Below, piece after piece: positions 8,040-17,113 of a stretch of DNA of 64,000 nucleotides. Numbering within the stretch: position 1 is the stretch's first letter; each line of letters opens with the position of its first letter. Source of the stretch: Paenibacillus sp. BIHB 4019 (GTDB lineage: Bacteria; Bacillota; Bacilli; Paenibacillales; Paenibacillaceae). A model generated the notes under the pieces. The model made no database searches. It worked only from the letters and a program-made list of their open reading frames with translations, and had not been told where the DNA came from. The stretch is taken from positions 620,001 to 684,000 of the forward strand of contig NZ_CP016808.1 of assembly GCF_002741035.1 (NCBI RefSeq), given 5' to 3'. A program made the position numbers and the translations under genes.

Positions 8040-8363
8040 TTACCACCAAACCCAATATTCAGCCATAATGAAGGCTGTAAAAGCAATAAATACACCCATA
8101 AGAATGCCGACCGTAGCAAAAACGTGACCGCGGTCTTTCATATGCATCCAGAATGCCATTTGTACGAACACTTGGAGCAAAGCGCAACCCATAATAATGA
8201 TGTAGATGAAGCTTTTATTGATTTCGCCAGCCGCTACCGCAGCAAATGCTACGAGTGTCAGCAATATGGAGAAAATGAACGCAATAATGTGCTTCTTTGG
8301 TCCCTCTGAGTTGTGGCGAACTGGACGCTGCTGTTCTTCAGCTGTCGAGTGATTGCTTGCCAT
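8040..8363 (-). CDS. ctaF: Cytochrome c oxidase subunit IV
   Basis: Small membrane subunit of 107 residues with three helices (about 26-46, 51-72 and 81-103). The stretch QMAFWMHMKDRGHVF between helices two and three is diagnostic for bacterial COX4/CtaF. A polar N-terminus of 24 residues faces the cytoplasm. It starts 4 bases after the ctaE stop codon, using AAAGGTGG inside the end of ctaE as ribosome binding site. Confidence 0.95.
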   Translation of the reverse strand: MASNHSTAEEQQRPVRHNSEGPKKHIIAFIFSILLTLVAFAAVAAGEINKSFIYIIIMGCALLQVFVQMAFWMHMKDRGHVFATVGILMGVFIAFTAFIMAEYWVWW

Positions 8364-8367
8364 TTGG

Positions 8368-8985
8368 CTAGACCACCTTTCCCATCAAATAAACGACGGT
8401 GAAGATAAATACCCAAACTACGTCGATAAAGTGCCAGTACATTCCTGCAACATACACTTTAGGAGCTGTAACAACTGTAAGGCCTTTTTTCATCAACTGT
8501 CCGATAATGCTGGAAATCCAGAAAATACCGAACGCAACGTGGGCGCCGTGGAATCCGACTAACGTATAGAAGGAAGAACTGAACGCACTTGTCGTAAAGC
8601 CATGTCCTTCATGCACATAGTGGTAAAACTCATAAATTTCGAGTCCCAGGAATCCAAGTCCAAGCACAACGGTTACGATCAACCAGTTGATTAAAGCTTT
8701 TACATTATGATTATGCAGCGCTTGGATAGCAAATACGCTAGTCAAGCTTGATGTAAGCAAAATTGCAGTTGCAGCTGCAACGAGCGAAAGCTTGAACAGC
8801 TCGTTCGGCTGTGGTCCGTCAAGCACTTGGTGGCGAAGGGCAAGGAACGCCGAGAACAGCGTTCCGAACAAAACCGTTTCACCGCCAAGAAATAGCCAGA
8901 AACCTAATACTTTATTGCGGCCCTCAAGAGTGGCTTTCTCGGGCTCATGAGGAAGATGCCCCTCTGCATGTGAATGTGTACTCAT
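8368..8985 (-). CDS. ctaE: Cytochrome c oxidase subunit III
   Basis: Membrane subunit of the caa3 oxidase, 205 residues, five helices, as in Bacillus CtaE, which lacks the first two helices of the seven-helix mitochondrial form. Motifs seen include GFWLFLGGETVLFGTLF in the first helix, VGFHGAHVAFGI and MYWHFIDVVWVFIFTVVYL at the end, which contain the conserved histidines and the lipid-binding glutamate region. The start overlaps the ctaD stop by 4 bases (ATGA), so the two are coupled. Confidence 0.96.
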   Translation of the reverse strand: MSTHSHAEGHLPHEPEKATLEGRNKVLGFWLFLGGETVLFGTLFSAFLALRHQVLDGPQPNELFKLSLVAAATAILLTSSLTSVFAIQALHNHNVKALINWLIVTVVLGLGFLGLEIYEFYHYVHEGHGFTTSAFSSSFYTLVGFHGAHVAFGIFWISSIIGQLMKKGLTVVTAPKVYVAGMYWHFIDVVWVFIFTVVYLMGKVV

Positions 8986-10862
8986 GCCTTAACCCCCTTG
9001 TCTTCCAACTCTTCCGGCTCAATGTGGAAACCATGATCATCATATACCGAGCGAAGGAACATGCTTCCGAACGTAATCAACAGGCCCAGACCGGCAACAT
9101 AGAAACCAATATGTTCTGTAATAAACGTCCAATCCCTCGAATACATCAGGCCAAAGCCTGTAATGAACAAGCCAAGCGACATTGTGAACGGCAGAATAGA
9201 AGGAGATGGCATATGGATTGAGCCAATTGGCTCAGCAGGCGTCATGCCTTTGTGTCCATCCATTTTCTCTTTCCAATAAGCATCGTAGCCGCGAACAAGC
9301 GGAGTTTGCTTAAAGTTATATTCTGGAGGCGGCGATGGAATGGTCCATTCCAGCGTACGGCCATCCTCCCAAGGATCATCTGCTGCATTTTGTGGTTTTG
9401 CATTAGTGATAACTACGTTCAGGAAGAACATAATTGTACCAATACCCATCATGATTGCACCAATTGTACTGATCAAGTTCATTTCATTAAATCCAAGGCC
9501 GTCGAGGTACGTCCAAATACGACGAGGCATACCAAGCAAACCGAGGAAATGCTGAATAAAGAATGTCAAATGGAAACCGATGTAGAACATCCAGAACGTC
9601 CATTTTCCAAGCGTTTCATTCAACACGCGACCGAACATTTTAGGCCACCAGTAGTGAAGACCGGAGAAAATACCTAAAATCAGACCGCCGACGATAACGT
9701 AGTGGAAATGCGCAACTACGAAATACGTATCGTGATACTGGAAATCCGCTGGCGCAGCTGCAAGCATAACGCCTGTAACGCCGCCCATTACGAAGGTCGG
9801 AATAAAACCAACGGCATACAAGTTAGCGCTCGTAAACTTGATCGAGCCGCCCCACATTGTAAAGATCCAGTTGAAGATTTTAATACCTGTTGGCACTGCA
9901 ATCAGCATCGTTGCTATTGAGAACAATGCGTTAGCTACAGGCCCCAGACCCGTCGTAAACATGTGATGCGCCCATACCATGAAGCCCAAAAAGCCGATCA
10001 GAATTGTCGCGAATACCATCGAGCTGTAACCGAAAAGGCGTTTACGCGAGAATGTACTGATTACCTCGGAAATAACACCAAAGGCAGGCAGGATGAGAAT
10101 ATACACTTCAGGGTGTCCGAAAATCCAGAAAATATGCTCCCATAGTACAGCGTTACCGCCATTGTTAGGGTCGAAGAAGTTGGCATCGAATACCCTGTCG
10201 AACATCAGTGCAGCCAAACCTACAGCAAGTGCAGGGAAAGCGAACAAGATAAGCGCCGACGTAATGAACGAAGCCCATGTAAACATCGGCATCCGCATGA
10301 AGGTCATGCCAGGTGCGCGCATATTAATGATCGTTACCAGGAAGTTAATCCCCCCAATAAGCGTACCAATACCCGCTATCTGGAGACCTAGGACATAATA
10401 ATCCATCCCATGGCCAGTACTGAACGCCGGCCCCGAAAGTGGTGCGTAAGCCGTCCAGCCGGCAGCTGGCGCGCCTGTGCTTGTAAACCAGCTGACATTC
10501 AATAATACGGCTCCGAAGAAAAACGTCCAGAAGCCAAGTGCATTTACAAAAGGAAAAGCAACGTCGCGTGCGCCGATTTGCAGCGGCACGACCGCGTTCA
10601 TTAAAGCAAATAGCATCGGCATCGCAGCCAAGAAGATCATTGTCGTACCGTGCATAGTAATCAGCTCATTGTATGTATCCGCACTAACGAAATCATTTAG
10701 CGGCTTCCAAAGCTGAATCCGAATAAGAAGTGCTTCCAAACCACCGACCAGAAAGAAAAAACCGCCGGCGATCAAATATAAAATACCGATTTTTTTGTGG
10801 TCAACCGTTGTTAACCAGTCCATCAGACCAGAGTAACGCTTAACCGCGTGTCCTTGAGCCAA
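8982..10862 (-). CDS. ctaD: Cytochrome c oxidase subunit I
   Basis: Catalytic subunit of the terminal oxidase, 626 residues, which reduces oxygen to water and pumps protons. Ligand motifs are present: haem a histidine in ITMHGTTMIF, CuB His and cross-linked Tyr in FGHPEVYILILPAFG (with the proton-channel Glu), the His pair in VWAHHMFTTG, and the haem histidines in HDTYFVVAHFHYVIVGG. The C-terminus is extended by two helices beyond the core, usual for Bacillus caa3 enzymes. Start is TTG at 10862, seven bases after AGGAGG. It follows ctaC by 29 bases. Confidence 0.97.
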   Translation of the reverse strand: MAQGHAVKRYSGLMDWLTTVDHKKIGILYLIAGGFFFLVGGLEALLIRIQLWKPLNDFVSADTYNELITMHGTTMIFLAAMPMLFALMNAVVPLQIGARDVAFPFVNALGFWTFFFGAVLLNVSWFTSTGAPAAGWTAYAPLSGPAFSTGHGMDYYVLGLQIAGIGTLIGGINFLVTIINMRAPGMTFMRMPMFTWASFITSALILFAFPALAVGLAALMFDRVFDANFFDPNNGGNAVLWEHIFWIFGHPEVYILILPAFGVISEVISTFSRKRLFGYSSMVFATILIGFLGFMVWAHHMFTTGLGPVANALFSIATMLIAVPTGIKIFNWIFTMWGGSIKFTSANLYAVGFIPTFVMGGVTGVMLAAAPADFQYHDTYFVVAHFHYVIVGGLILGIFSGLHYWWPKMFGRVLNETLGKWTFWMFYIGFHLTFFIQHFLGLLGMPRRIWTYLDGLGFNEMNLISTIGAIMMGIGTIMFFLNVVITNAKPQNAADDPWEDGRTLEWTIPSPPPEYNFKQTPLVRGYDAYWKEKMDGHKGMTPAEPIGSIHMPSPSILPFTMSLGLFITGFGLMYSRDWTFITEHIGFYVAGLGLLITFGSMFLRSVYDDHGFHIEPEELEDKGVKA

Positions 10863-10891
10863 GTTGGTACCTCCTTTTCATCACCGATGAT

Positions 10892-11938
10892 CTATTTTTC
10901 GTAGTCCAATGTTAATTCCGATAAGTATTTCGCAATACCATCAAGCTCTTGCTGCGTCAGATCGATCTTGCCCATCAGATTGCCTGGTTTGACATCATCA
11001 GGATTTTCGATCCAACGATGAAGATTGTCATAAGTGGAACCTTCATTGGAGTACTTAGGATCATCTGTATTAATCAGGATACCACCAACGGAATCACGGC
11101 TTCCAATACCTGTAAGGTTCGGGTACAATGGTCCGCCTTTGTCGCCAACAGCGTGGCAAACGAGACATTTGCTTTCGAAAGCAGCGGCAATGGCCGGATC
11201 GCTTGGCATTGCTACTGGCTCTTGAAGCGCTGCTGCCCAACGGTCGAACGAGGCATCATCAACCGATTTCACCTTAAAGTCCATCAAGCCGTGGGAAGGT
11301 CCGCAAAGCTCGGCGCATTTGCCCAAGTAAACGCCTTCTTTTGGTGCCGAGAAGAACATTTTATTTGTTGAACCACCAGGATTAGTATCGATTTTACCTG
11401 CAAGGGAAGGAACCCAGAACGAGTGAAGCACGTCTGCTGTCTTCGCTTCAATTGTAATGGTCTTGCCTTTTGGAATAACCAGCTCCTGCGCCGTCTTGAT
11501 GCCCAGATCCGGATACTCGAATTCCCACCAATATTGATGTGAAGTTACTATTACTTTAACCGCATCTGGATCGTTTGAATGATCCTTTGACAGGTTAAAT
11601 ACGGTCTGAACGGTAGGAACACCCAAAATAATCAAGAGAATAATAGGAATTACGGTCCAAATAATCTCTAGCTTGTGGCTACCTTCGACCTGCTTGGGAA
11701 TCGACTTATCTCCCTTACGTCTGCGAAAACGGACAATGACAAACAAACAAAGTGCAAATACAATCACTACTACACCGATCATGATTGAAAATGCGAGCTT
11801 CATCAATCCGAATTGCTCTTGCGCTACGGGCCCCTGGGGATTCAGCGCGGATAGATCTGCTCGTCCGCATGCTGACAGCACCAATACCATCAAGGCCAGA
11901 AGCGGCGCAAGCCGTTTAAAAAACTGCCACCGATTCAT
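10892..11938 (-). CDS. ctaC: Cytochrome c oxidase subunit II fused to cytochrome c (caa3 type)
   Basis: Membrane-anchored lipoprotein of about 348 residues that accepts electrons and passes them to subunit I. It has a lipoprotein signal (VLVLSAC), two membrane helices (about 45-70 and 92-112), a cupredoxin domain with the CuA ligands in CAELCGPSHGLM and the earlier His of VLHSFW, and a C-terminal cytochrome c domain with haem motif CLVCH and likely Met ligand in PGNLMG. This fusion defines the caa3 enzyme, which needs no separate soluble cytochrome c. ATG at 11938 is chosen over TTG one codon earlier because of spacing from GGGG. It is the first gene of the operon. Confidence 0.96.
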   Translation of the reverse strand: MNRWQFFKRLAPLLALMVLVLSACGRADLSALNPQGPVAQEQFGLMKLAFSIMIGVVVIVFALCLFVIVRFRRRKGDKSIPKQVEGSHKLEIIWTVIPIILLIILGVPTVQTVFNLSKDHSNDPDAVKVIVTSHQYWWEFEYPDLGIKTAQELVIPKGKTITIEAKTADVLHSFWVPSLAGKIDTNPGGSTNKMFFSAPKEGVYLGKCAELCGPSHGLMDFKVKSVDDASFDRWAAALQEPVAMPSDPAIAAAFESKCLVCHAVGDKGGPLYPNLTGIGSRDSVGGILINTDDPKYSNEGSTYDNLHRWIENPDDVKPGNLMGKIDLTQQELDGIAKYLSELTLDYEK

Positions 11939-12055
11939 CAATAATCAACCCCACTTTTGACGTTTTTGCAGCTGTAAACACCCCGAAATTGTGGCAAACT
12001 GCTTGTTTTTAAGCTAATAAAAAATGACAACTTCTGCGACCTTAATACCTTATTA

Positions 12056-12084
12056 AATATAAAGTTGAAGCCCTTATTTGTCAA
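12056..12084 (-). promoter_or_regulatory. Sigma-A promoter of ctaCDEFG-ctaM
   Basis: Minus-strand TTGACA (12079-12084), 17-base spacer, TATATT (12056-12061). Initiation would fall near 12049, leaving a leader of about 110 bases before ctaC. Confidence 0.75.
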
Positions 12085-12097
12085 TGTTCCACAGAGA

Positions 12098-12178
12098 GTT
12101 CACAAATTGTTCGCAAAGCTGTCAAATTCGTTATTTTAAAGCGCTTTTTTCGAGAATCGCGGGCTTTCCGTTCACAAA
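12098..12178 (-). promoter_or_regulatory. ResD-like sites and weak cre upstream of ctaC
   Basis: Three copies of GTTC(A/G)CAAA occur at 12098-12106, 12109-12117 and 12170-12178; on the minus strand they read TTTG(T/C)GAAC, like the ResD site TTTGTGAA of Bacillus. The first two are 11 bases apart, one helical turn, and sit just upstream of the -35 box. A weak cre-like sequence (12 of 14 positions) lies at 12136-12149. In Bacillus subtilis the cta operon is controlled by ResDE and CcpA. Binding here is inferred. Confidence 0.5.
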
Positions 12179-12264
12179 GTCAAATCTGTATAGCTTTTCC
12201 TGCGTATATTTAATCGTTCCCTACAAACCCTATTCTTATTACAGCAGGAATGGAGGACATCTAA

Positions 12265-12972
12265 ATGCCAAAAAAACGAATGTTTTATGCATTGTTATGC
12301 AGCGCCCTCCTCGTATGCTCATCGACTGCCTGCAACTACGAGCAGCGGGTACAGGACAGCGACTACGATTATGGCAGCAGGCAAGCTGGCGATCCCAAAA
12401 TGCTGGGCAGCAAAATGTATGGAACGACGACGAACAATCCGCATCAGCATGACAATGCTTTTTTCGAATACAGCAATACGTTGTCTAAGAAGGTGACCAA
12501 CTTAAATGGCGTGGCCGCGGCGAACGTCATGCTGACCGACAAAAATGCTTATGTCGGCATCGTGCTTGATTGGACCGCTGTCGGTACAAGAGGGGCTGGA
12601 GGCAATCGGGAGCAGTTGAACGGCGGAAAGCCAGAGGACGCCTATAACACGAGCCGTGTCAGCCCGCTTGAGGACAATCGGCTGCTCGTCAAGCCTTATC
12701 AGTCGTATTTCTCGGTCAACGACCACAATGAGCTGTCCCCGGAGCTTAAGCAAACGATCGCCACGCGTATTCGCGAGCTTGCCCCGATGGTGCAGGAGGT
12801 GCACATATCCGCCAATATGGATTTCGTGAATAAGCTGAATGATTATGCAGTGGAGTCGTGGGGAGGACGATCACTGACCCCGCATGTGGATGCTTTCAAC
12901 ACTTTGGTGAAATATCAATTCGTCGGCGGCCAGGAAATGCCCAAGCCAATTACTTCCAAAAAAACACCATAA
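12265..12972 (+). CDS. YhcN/YlaJ-family sporulation lipoprotein
   Basis: Exported lipoprotein of 235 residues. The signal peptide ends in a lipobox (SSTAC, Cys at about 23). The mature part has a polar, Gly/Asn-rich stretch followed by an alpha/beta domain with VTNLNGVAAANVMLTDKNAY, the typical start of the YhcN/YlaJ module, and a C-terminal half with VQEVHISANMDFV. Family members are found in the inner spore membrane or associated with germination. Start ATG at 12265 follows GGAGGACATCTAA. It is transcribed alone, converging on the MFS gene, and shares the hairpin at 13043-13069. A forespore sigma-G promoter is expected, but the candidate sequence upstream is weak. Confidence 0.85.
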   Translation: MPKKRMFYALLCSALLVCSSTACNYEQRVQDSDYDYGSRQAGDPKMLGSKMYGTTTNNPHQHDNAFFEYSNTLSKKVTNLNGVAAANVMLTDKNAYVGIVLDWTAVGTRGAGGNREQLNGGKPEDAYNTSRVSPLEDNRLLVKPYQSYFSVNDHNELSPELKQTIATRIRELAPMVQEVHISANMDFVNKLNDYAVESWGGRSLTPHVDAFNTLVKYQFVGGQEMPKPITSKKTP

Positions 12973-13042
12973 AGATGAGCCTCGCATTTGTATATCAAAA
13001 AAACTCTTCTATTATATATGCTGATGCAACGCAACATTGATG

Positions 13043-13069
13043 AAGGGGACCTTTAAGCAGGGTCCCCTT
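13043..13069 (+). terminator. Terminator between lipoprotein and MFS genes
   Basis: AAGGGGACC / GGTCCCCTT with a 9-base loop and TTTT on the plus strand. The loop contains the stop codon of the converging MFS gene, so it probably serves the plus-strand gene. Confidence 0.7.
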
Positions 13070-14201
13070 TTCGCTGTTTCAGCATGATGAATAGACACAG
13101 CAGCATGGCAGCAAACGACCAAACAGCCATTGCACTATAAAGTTTCGTCCCGCCATACTGATCAATGAACCACCCTCCGACGGTCGCCGATATGATGCTC
13201 GAAACTCCAAAAAGCAGCACCGCTAGCACCGTCTGGCCCGTCGCCTTCCATTCCTCAGGTACAAGCTTATACAAATATTGAATCGACGCCGCATAAAACA
13301 GCACAAAGGAGACCCCTTGCAGCAGTTGCAGCCATATCAGAGCAGCAGGATCAGTGACGACAGCAGACAGCGCAAAGCGCAGCGCATAGCAACTAGCAGC
13401 AGCGGCGATAACAGCCAGCTCTTTTCCCGGTTTAATGAAATAATGGCTAATGGCGAAAAAAACAACTTCTATAATCGTCATAACGGTCCAGGCTTGCCCG
13501 ACTAACTGGACATCGCCGCCCAAGCTTTTAATATACAGGCCGATATAATTATCATTCATCCGGTGCGGCACCGCTAGAAACAGGACAAGTCCGAGAAACC
13601 ATAGCGTCTGCTTGCTTCTGAAAAACAAGCCGATCTCCCTCAGCGCCATCGGTTTGGCAGTTGCCGGCACTTCCGCAAGCAGGCTGCACAGCAGCAAGGT
13701 GATGACCCCATACACGAGGAATAATACCGCCAAGCTGCCGATGCCATAGTGCTTGCCTGCATAGCCAATGATAGAAGATGCCATCGCAAAACCAAGTGAG
13801 CCAAACATCCGGATCGAGCCGAAATTGACCTTATATTGAAGGGACACACGATAATTAAAGCTTTCTACCAAAGGGTCCGTCGGCATGAAGAAGAAATACA
13901 TCAAGCTAATGCCTACAAACAACGGCACCAGCTCCGTGGAGCGATAGAGCAGTCCGCCGATTACGACAGATACCGCAATAAGCAGCAGCAACACCTTTTT
14001 GATTACCTTGTATTTGTCGCTTATCATTCCCCAAAGCGGCTGGGATACGACCCCAATGAGGCTGCCCAGCCCCAGCATCAACCCAATATTCGTGGCGCTA
14101 ATATCGCGTTCAGCCAAATAAATAGGCAGAAAGGAGAGAAATAATGCAAACAGCGAGAAATAGAAGTAATTGTATGCGCGCAAAAATAAAACCTGTCTCA
14201 T
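13053..14201 (-). CDS. MFS transporter, 12-helix (MFS_1-like/LacY-type)
   Basis: Inner-membrane secondary transporter of 382 residues with about twelve hydrophobic helices. The loop after helix two has the MFS signature as GMISDKYKVIKK; the beginning RAYNYFYFSLFALFLSFLPIYL and the middle LAVPHRMNDNYIGLYIKSLGG resemble the MFS_1-like and nucleoside or sugar symporter group. Substrate unknown. I chose ATG at 14201, preceded by AAGGGGCGGG; an earlier in-frame GTG at 14231 lies too close to its GGAGG. It is monocistronic. Confidence 0.85.
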   Translation of the reverse strand: MRQVLFLRAYNYFYFSLFALFLSFLPIYLAERDISATNIGLMLGLGSLIGVVSQPLWGMISDKYKVIKKVLLLLIAVSVVIGGLLYRSTELVPLFVGISLMYFFFMPTDPLVESFNYRVSLQYKVNFGSIRMFGSLGFAMASSIIGYAGKHYGIGSLAVLFLVYGVITLLLCSLLAEVPATAKPMALREIGLFFRSKQTLWFLGLVLFLAVPHRMNDNYIGLYIKSLGGDVQLVGQAWTVMTIIEVVFFAISHYFIKPGKELAVIAAAASCYALRFALSAVVTDPAALIWLQLLQGVSFVLFYAASIQYLYKLVPEEWKATGQTVLAVLLFGVSSIISATVGGWFIDQYGGTKLYSAMAVWSFAAMLLCLFIMLKQRKGDPA

Positions 14202-14314
14202 AGCCCGCCCCTTATCGTTATGTATATACACCTCCGTACATTTTAAAATACATCGCCTGCTTTGAACAGCCGATTTTGCTTAAATGTATGCCTCAGCGTC
14301 AACTGCTGTCCGGC

Positions 14315-15160
14315 TTATTTCTTATCGATAAGCGCCTGCAGCTTGTTTACCGCACTTTGATAATCCGATTTATCCTTTTCATTTAAGGATAGCTGTTCCT
14401 GAAGCTGCAATTGCACCTCAAATTGCTTCATTATAGTTAGCAGCTGTGATTTGGGGTTCGTTGGTTTAGCTGGCTCAATGGATTTGGTGCCTGTCTGAAT
14501 CATCAGCTCTCCCTGATCATCAACTTGCCCCAAAAAGATGTCCTTCACCTCGATCCGTTGATCGCGCAGCTTTTTGTTCAGCCAGTTGTCATCAAGTCCT
14601 GACTCCCGAAGCGTCTCCTTAAGCACCTTGCCATCCATAATAATCGTAGTCGCTTCCGCCTCCGGCTCCACTTGAAGGCCGATAATATCAGCGGTCAGCG
14701 GCTGTTGTTCCTTTTTCAGCAGCACATTAATTTCACCGCTTTGCTCCATAATAGCAAATTCCACATCCGCCATCCGATAGACATCCTTTTTACGCAGCTG
14801 CTCTAGAAACTCATCGAGCGTCATACGCTCCTTTTGCAAATTTTTTCGCAGCAGCTTTCCTCTTCGGATAAGCACGGTTCCCTGCCCGTCGATAAAGTTG
14901 CGAAGCGTCTTGCTCTTCATGGTAGCAAACTCGAAGCCAACGGACACAATGACCCATACGAGCAAGGCTAAAATGCCCAAATACCATTCATTATCGAGAT
15001 CCAGCGAAATGTACGAAGCAATATTCCCCATCGTAATACCCGTAATATACTCGAATAACGATAGCTGCGAAATTTGCCGTTTGCCCAATAGCTTGGTCAT
15101 GACAAACAAAATAACGACCGAGGACAACGTTCGCAGCGTAATTTCCAACCAATCTTGCAT
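14315..15160 (-). CDS. DUF421 membrane protein (YetF/YcaP family)
   Basis: Membrane-anchored protein of 281 residues. Three helices fill the first 90 residues (VVILFVMTKLLGKRQISQLS is the family start), followed by the soluble DUF421 domain (GQGTVLIRRGKLLRKNL, LRKKDVYRMADVEFAIME, GEINVLLKKEQQ) and a longer than usual C-terminal tail with a Gln/Leu-rich helix. YetF-family proteins in Bacillus are linked to spore germinants or envelope functions; the molecular role is uncertain. The start at 15160 follows GGAGG by 11 bases; upstream in-frame ATG codons have no binding site. Confidence 0.87.
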   Translation of the reverse strand: MQDWLEITLRTLSSVVILFVMTKLLGKRQISQLSLFEYITGITMGNIASYISLDLDNEWYLGILALLVWVIVSVGFEFATMKSKTLRNFIDGQGTVLIRRGKLLRKNLQKERMTLDEFLEQLRKKDVYRMADVEFAIMEQSGEINVLLKKEQQPLTADIIGLQVEPEAEATTIIMDGKVLKETLRESGLDDNWLNKKLRDQRIEVKDIFLGQVDDQGELMIQTGTKSIEPAKPTNPKSQLLTIMKQFEVQLQLQEQLSLNEKDKSDYQSAVNKLQALIDKK

Positions 15161-15264
15161 AAAAGGTTTCGCCTCCTGCATTTGTTTGCTCTTACCCAGG
15201 GATGGAACAAACTTTGTGAGTTTTGTATTTAAAGTAGCGTAACCAGATAGGCAAAAGTCATACA

Positions 15265-15317
15265 TGTATAGGCATCTTTTCGCCCCTCTTGCAATTGTTC
15301 TTCATATAGGCTATAAT
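15265..15317. promoter_or_regulatory. Divergent overlapping promoters sharing one -35 hexamer
   Basis: The self-complementary hexamer TTGCAA (15289-15294) can serve both strands. On the plus strand TATAAT follows at 15312-15317 (spacer 17). On the minus strand TATACA lies at 15265-15270 (spacer 18), which would transcribe the DUF421 gene. No convincing plus-strand gene follows before 15700. Confidence 0.5.
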
Positions 15318-15336
15318 GAACTTTGATGTGTTATAT

Positions 15337-15417
15337 TTAACCCCCAAATATCCCTCCTAGAGATTCAATGTTTTCCACAGTTTTGATCTTCTTTTCTGGA
15401 TTTTCTTTTCTGTTCAT
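15337..15417 (-). CDS. Possible 26-residue peptide ending in GG
   Basis: A short reading frame starts with ATG at 15417 after GTGAG and encodes a Lys/Glu/Asn-rich peptide ending in ESLGGIFGG. I do not recognise it. The 544-base gap between the DUF421 and arabinanase genes holds this frame, the divergent promoters and a terminator, and nothing else I can support. It could equally be noncoding. Confidence 0.2.
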   Translation of the reverse strand: MNRKENPEKKIKTVENIESLGGIFGG

Positions 15418-15618
15418 TTCTGAATTCTCACGTTCGTGCTGTACGAGCTTTGATTCACACTGGCGCGGTCTAGGAGCCGCAAGGATGGAAGAGAGGTAGG
15501 GCTTCCGTTGTTTTGGAGTTAGGTTACGAGGCAAGATTATGCTGTCTTGCAAGATTAACAAGGGATATAACGGCCATTCATGTTGCTGAAGGCCCGGTTA
15601 AATATACGATACACAAAC

Positions 15619-15645
15619 AGCGGCACCCATTTGATGGGTGCCGCT
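15619..15645 (-). terminator. Terminator of the arabinan operon
   Basis: A perfect 11-base stem AGCGGCACCCA / TGGGTGCCGCT with a 5-base loop, 60 bases after the arabinanase stop codon. T-tract is weak (GTTTGTGT on the minus strand). Confidence 0.65.
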
Positions 15646-15704
15646 ATCCAATTTTATAGAGGTAATTCTGCAATTAAACGCACGCTGCTCAGCGCGAGTG
15701 GCTG

Positions 15705-17105
15705 CTATTTGATTTGTTTTCCCCATACTGCGAGCCCTTTGTCATCCATTCCGGTAAATACAAGCGAAGGCTTATTCCGCTCTGCATCCCATGCTGGCAG
15801 CACCAGCACCGTTTCAACCCCTGCCTTCGTCTGATCGTCATCTTGAAAATACAGGCGCACCGTATGCTCGCCATCAAACTCCCAATAATCTGCTGAATCT
15901 TCAGCGCCAATCTTGCCGTCTTTTCTCAGCTCAATCGCTTCTGAATCAATCGGCCCATCTATATATTTCTCGTGCACAATGCGCTCCCATGTGCCCGCAA
16001 GCGCGCTTTTAGGTATCGTTTGCACCTGTTCCCCCGCATATCGCTCCGGCGACACCACCGGCCAGCCATCGCCATTCCAGAGCAGCTTGCGCACATGCAA
16101 GTACATCCAGTTCGAATCCTGCTCTGGGCGAGCATGATGAACGATATAATCGCTATCGCCGTCCTGCAATATTGAATTGTGGCCGGGAGCAATCCAGCCC
16201 TCTCCTTCCGCAAACCGGTAGCCGCCCATAATCTTGTTGCCGACATCGAAGGTCGGATCATAAGCTGTATCGAGCATATCCCTGCCGAGAGAATCGAGAA
16301 AAGGCCCTGTTATCGACGCCGAGCGCCCTACCCGCACATTATAATCCTGACTGAGCGAGTCATAGGAAACGAACAAATAATATTGCTTGAGCTCAGCATT
16401 ATAAATCATATAAGGACCTTCCACTGCCCCCGATTCCGAGGCAGCGCGAGCCGCGATTTTCGTCCCGTAGCCCTGCTCCTTAAGCTTGCCGGTAGCCGGA
16501 TCGAGCGGAGCTGCATAGATGCCTCCGAAAAAAGAGCCATACACGAACCAAGGCTTGCCTTCGGCATCCTTCACAATATTAGGATCAATCGCATTGGGCT
16601 CGTCTCCAGGCCCCGTCTTTACGACTTCCCCCTGATCCGTCCACGGCCCTTCCAGCGAATCGCTTGTCGCAACCCCAATAAACGACCGGTTTGAACCAAA
16701 GGTCGACGCGGAATAATATAAATAGAAGCGATCGCCAAGCTTTGCCACCTCTGGCGCCCACATGCCGGTTGCCCCCGTCCATGCTTCTGCTTCCGCTGGA
16801 ACTCCATCAAGCGCATAGCCGGCCCATTCCCAGTTCATTAGATCCTTCGATTTTCTGACCATAAGTCCCGGCTTTGCCGTTCCGCCGACCTTAACATCCG
16901 TGGAGAAAATATAATACGTATCCCCATCCTTAATAATAGAAGGATCATGCACATTGCTCATATTCCACGCCTGCTCATTGTCTATATTCGCTGTATCATA
17001 CATCGGGTAGCTAGTCGGCGCCTGCGGATAAACTAGTTCCTCGCCCGAGCAGCCCGTTAGCCAAACCGTAGCAATTGCCGTCATCGTTAAAAAATATCGT
17101 TTCAT
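15705..17105 (-). CDS. abnB: Lipoprotein endo-alpha-1,5-L-arabinanase, GH43
   Basis: Surface enzyme of 466 residues that cleaves internal alpha-1,5 bonds of arabinan. The N-terminus is a lipoprotein signal (WLTGC, Cys about 19). The five-bladed GH43 domain (about 50-350) shows the catalytic acids: base Asp in NVHDPSIIK, pKa-modulating Asp in NAIDPNIV and proton-donor Glu in SGAVEGPYMIY; APGHNSI is also present. After GWPVVSPERYAGE comes a beta-rich C-terminal domain of about 90 residues. This layout and length match Bacillus AbnB (about 470 residues). It is the last gene of the araNPQ-type operon, 9 bases after the second permease, so it feeds that importer. Confidence 0.88.
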   Translation of the reverse strand: MKRYFLTMTAIATVWLTGCSGEELVYPQAPTSYPMYDTANIDNEQAWNMSNVHDPSIIKDGDTYYIFSTDVKVGGTAKPGLMVRKSKDLMNWEWAGYALDGVPAEAEAWTGATGMWAPEVAKLGDRFYLYYSASTFGSNRSFIGVATSDSLEGPWTDQGEVVKTGPGDEPNAIDPNIVKDAEGKPWFVYGSFFGGIYAAPLDPATGKLKEQGYGTKIAARAASESGAVEGPYMIYNAELKQYYLFVSYDSLSQDYNVRVGRSASITGPFLDSLGRDMLDTAYDPTFDVGNKIMGGYRFAEGEGWIAPGHNSILQDGDSDYIVHHARPEQDSNWMYLHVRKLLWNGDGWPVVSPERYAGEQVQTIPKSALAGTWERIVHEKYIDGPIDSEAIELRKDGKIGAEDSADYWEFDGEHTVRLYFQDDDQTKAGVETVLVLPAWDAERNKPSLVFTGMDDKGLAVWGKQIK

Positions 17106-17113
17106 AGGCGCCT

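Noticed and set aside
12190..12264. Sigma-G promoter for the YhcN-like lipoprotein
   Set aside because: Candidate hexamers match poorly; not strong enough to annotate.
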